Of a stretch of DNA of 64,000 nt, positions 63,640 to 64,000 are shown one piece after another. Origin of the DNA: Microvelia longipes (Eukaryota; Arthropoda; Insecta; Hemiptera; Veliidae); assembly GCA_018340805.1 (NCBI GenBank), contig JACMZG010001914.1, positions 6,909,080-6,973,079 of the forward strand, read 5' to 3'. Under the pieces are notes generated by a model that was given only the letters and a program-made list of their open reading frames with translations, searched no databases and was not told the DNA's origin. Position 1 is the first letter of the stretch, and each line of letters opens with the position of its first letter. Both the position numbers and the translations under genes were made by a program.

Positions 63640-64000
63640 AGTACTGTCTTAACTAGGATTCGAATCCAGCTTAAACATGCATTTTAGTGAATTTGATTTG
63701 ATTTGCATGTGCTTGACAAATTGAGTAACTGCTTAGGTTCTAAAGCATGAACCAGAACCTTAAGTTAGAAATGGGTTGTTAAGCACGGAAACACGCATTC
63801 TAAATTAAATTCGCCCGACAGCGGACCACCGCGCTAGAATTATTTATTTAGTAGATGTAAACTTATATAATGTAAAAAACTATAAAAATTATCATTCCAA
63901 TCAGGATTGTTGTTAAGCACGGAAACACGCATCCAAGAGAAATTCGCCAGACATGCGGACCACCGCGTCAGAATTTTTATTTAGTTGAATGAATGTAGAG
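63640..64000 (-). repeat. Family F tRNA-derived repeat, running off the window
   Basis: On the minus strand a B-box-like GGATTCGAATCC (63655-63668), then TGCTTAGG/AACTGCTTAGG, CACGGAAACACGC twice, and GCGGACCACCGCG(C/T) twice (near 63820 and 63955) are visible. The copy continues to the window end. Confidence 0.65.

Overview
The window looks like nuclear DNA of an AT-rich, repeat-dense animal genome, most likely an arthropod. This rests on a BEL/Pao LTR retrotransposon, two non-LTR retrotransposon remnants, a hAT-type element with the common CAG(A/T)GGCGTAGCCAG termini, long (AT)n tracts, and no operons or ribosome binding sites. I recognise no host protein-coding gene, no intact tRNA or rRNA gene and no CRISPR. 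Almost everything that can be read is mobile or tandem repeat. The species cannot be named from the sequence.

Layout. 1-9000: a 5S-like dispersed repeat fragment, a 104-bp higher-order array at 2.2-2.8 kb, a tRNA-like sequence at 3.07 kb, a decayed LINE RNase H domain at 5.2-6.0 kb, and 3 kb with nothing recognisable. 9-15 kb: a palindromic element, 5S-like repeats, a hammerhead-like motif at 12.8 kb and a TA-flanked inverted-repeat element at 13.6-13.9 kb. 16-23.5 kb: a 66/67-bp minisatellite, a second hammerhead-like motif, a broken LINE reverse transcriptase tail, AT microsatellites, a 564-bp inverted-repeat element with an 8-bp target duplication, and a polypurine minisatellite. 23.6-40 kb: 5S-like repeats invaded by palindromic elements with hammerhead-like arms, arrays with unit lengths of 120, 70, 32, 45 and 107 bp, and a second copy of the inverted-repeat transposon that carries a reverse-transcriptase fragment.

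41,470-47,161 holds the best-preserved coding locus, a complete minus-strand BEL/Pao element. It has two LTRs of about 250 bp, a 5-bp target duplication (ATAAG), a primer binding site, a polypurine tract, gag with three zinc knuckles, and protease, reverse transcriptase, RNase H and integrase. Gag and pol share one frame split by a single TAA, and pol carries frameshifts. 47-64 kb: a 22-bp array, a 1684-bp hAT-type element with an internal array of about 80 bp period, more 5S-like and hammerhead-like repeats, a large foldback of a tRNA-derived family at 56-57 kb, and further microsatellites.

Three results stand out. First, CTGANGA-stem-GAAA motifs recur in two repeat families, with one compensatory base-pair change and matching hammerhead architecture, suggesting hammerhead-ribozyme-bearing (Penelope-like) retroelement relics. 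Second, an abundant dispersed repeat contains the 5S rRNA internal promoter region. Third, at least fourteen unrelated minisatellites lie in 64 kb.
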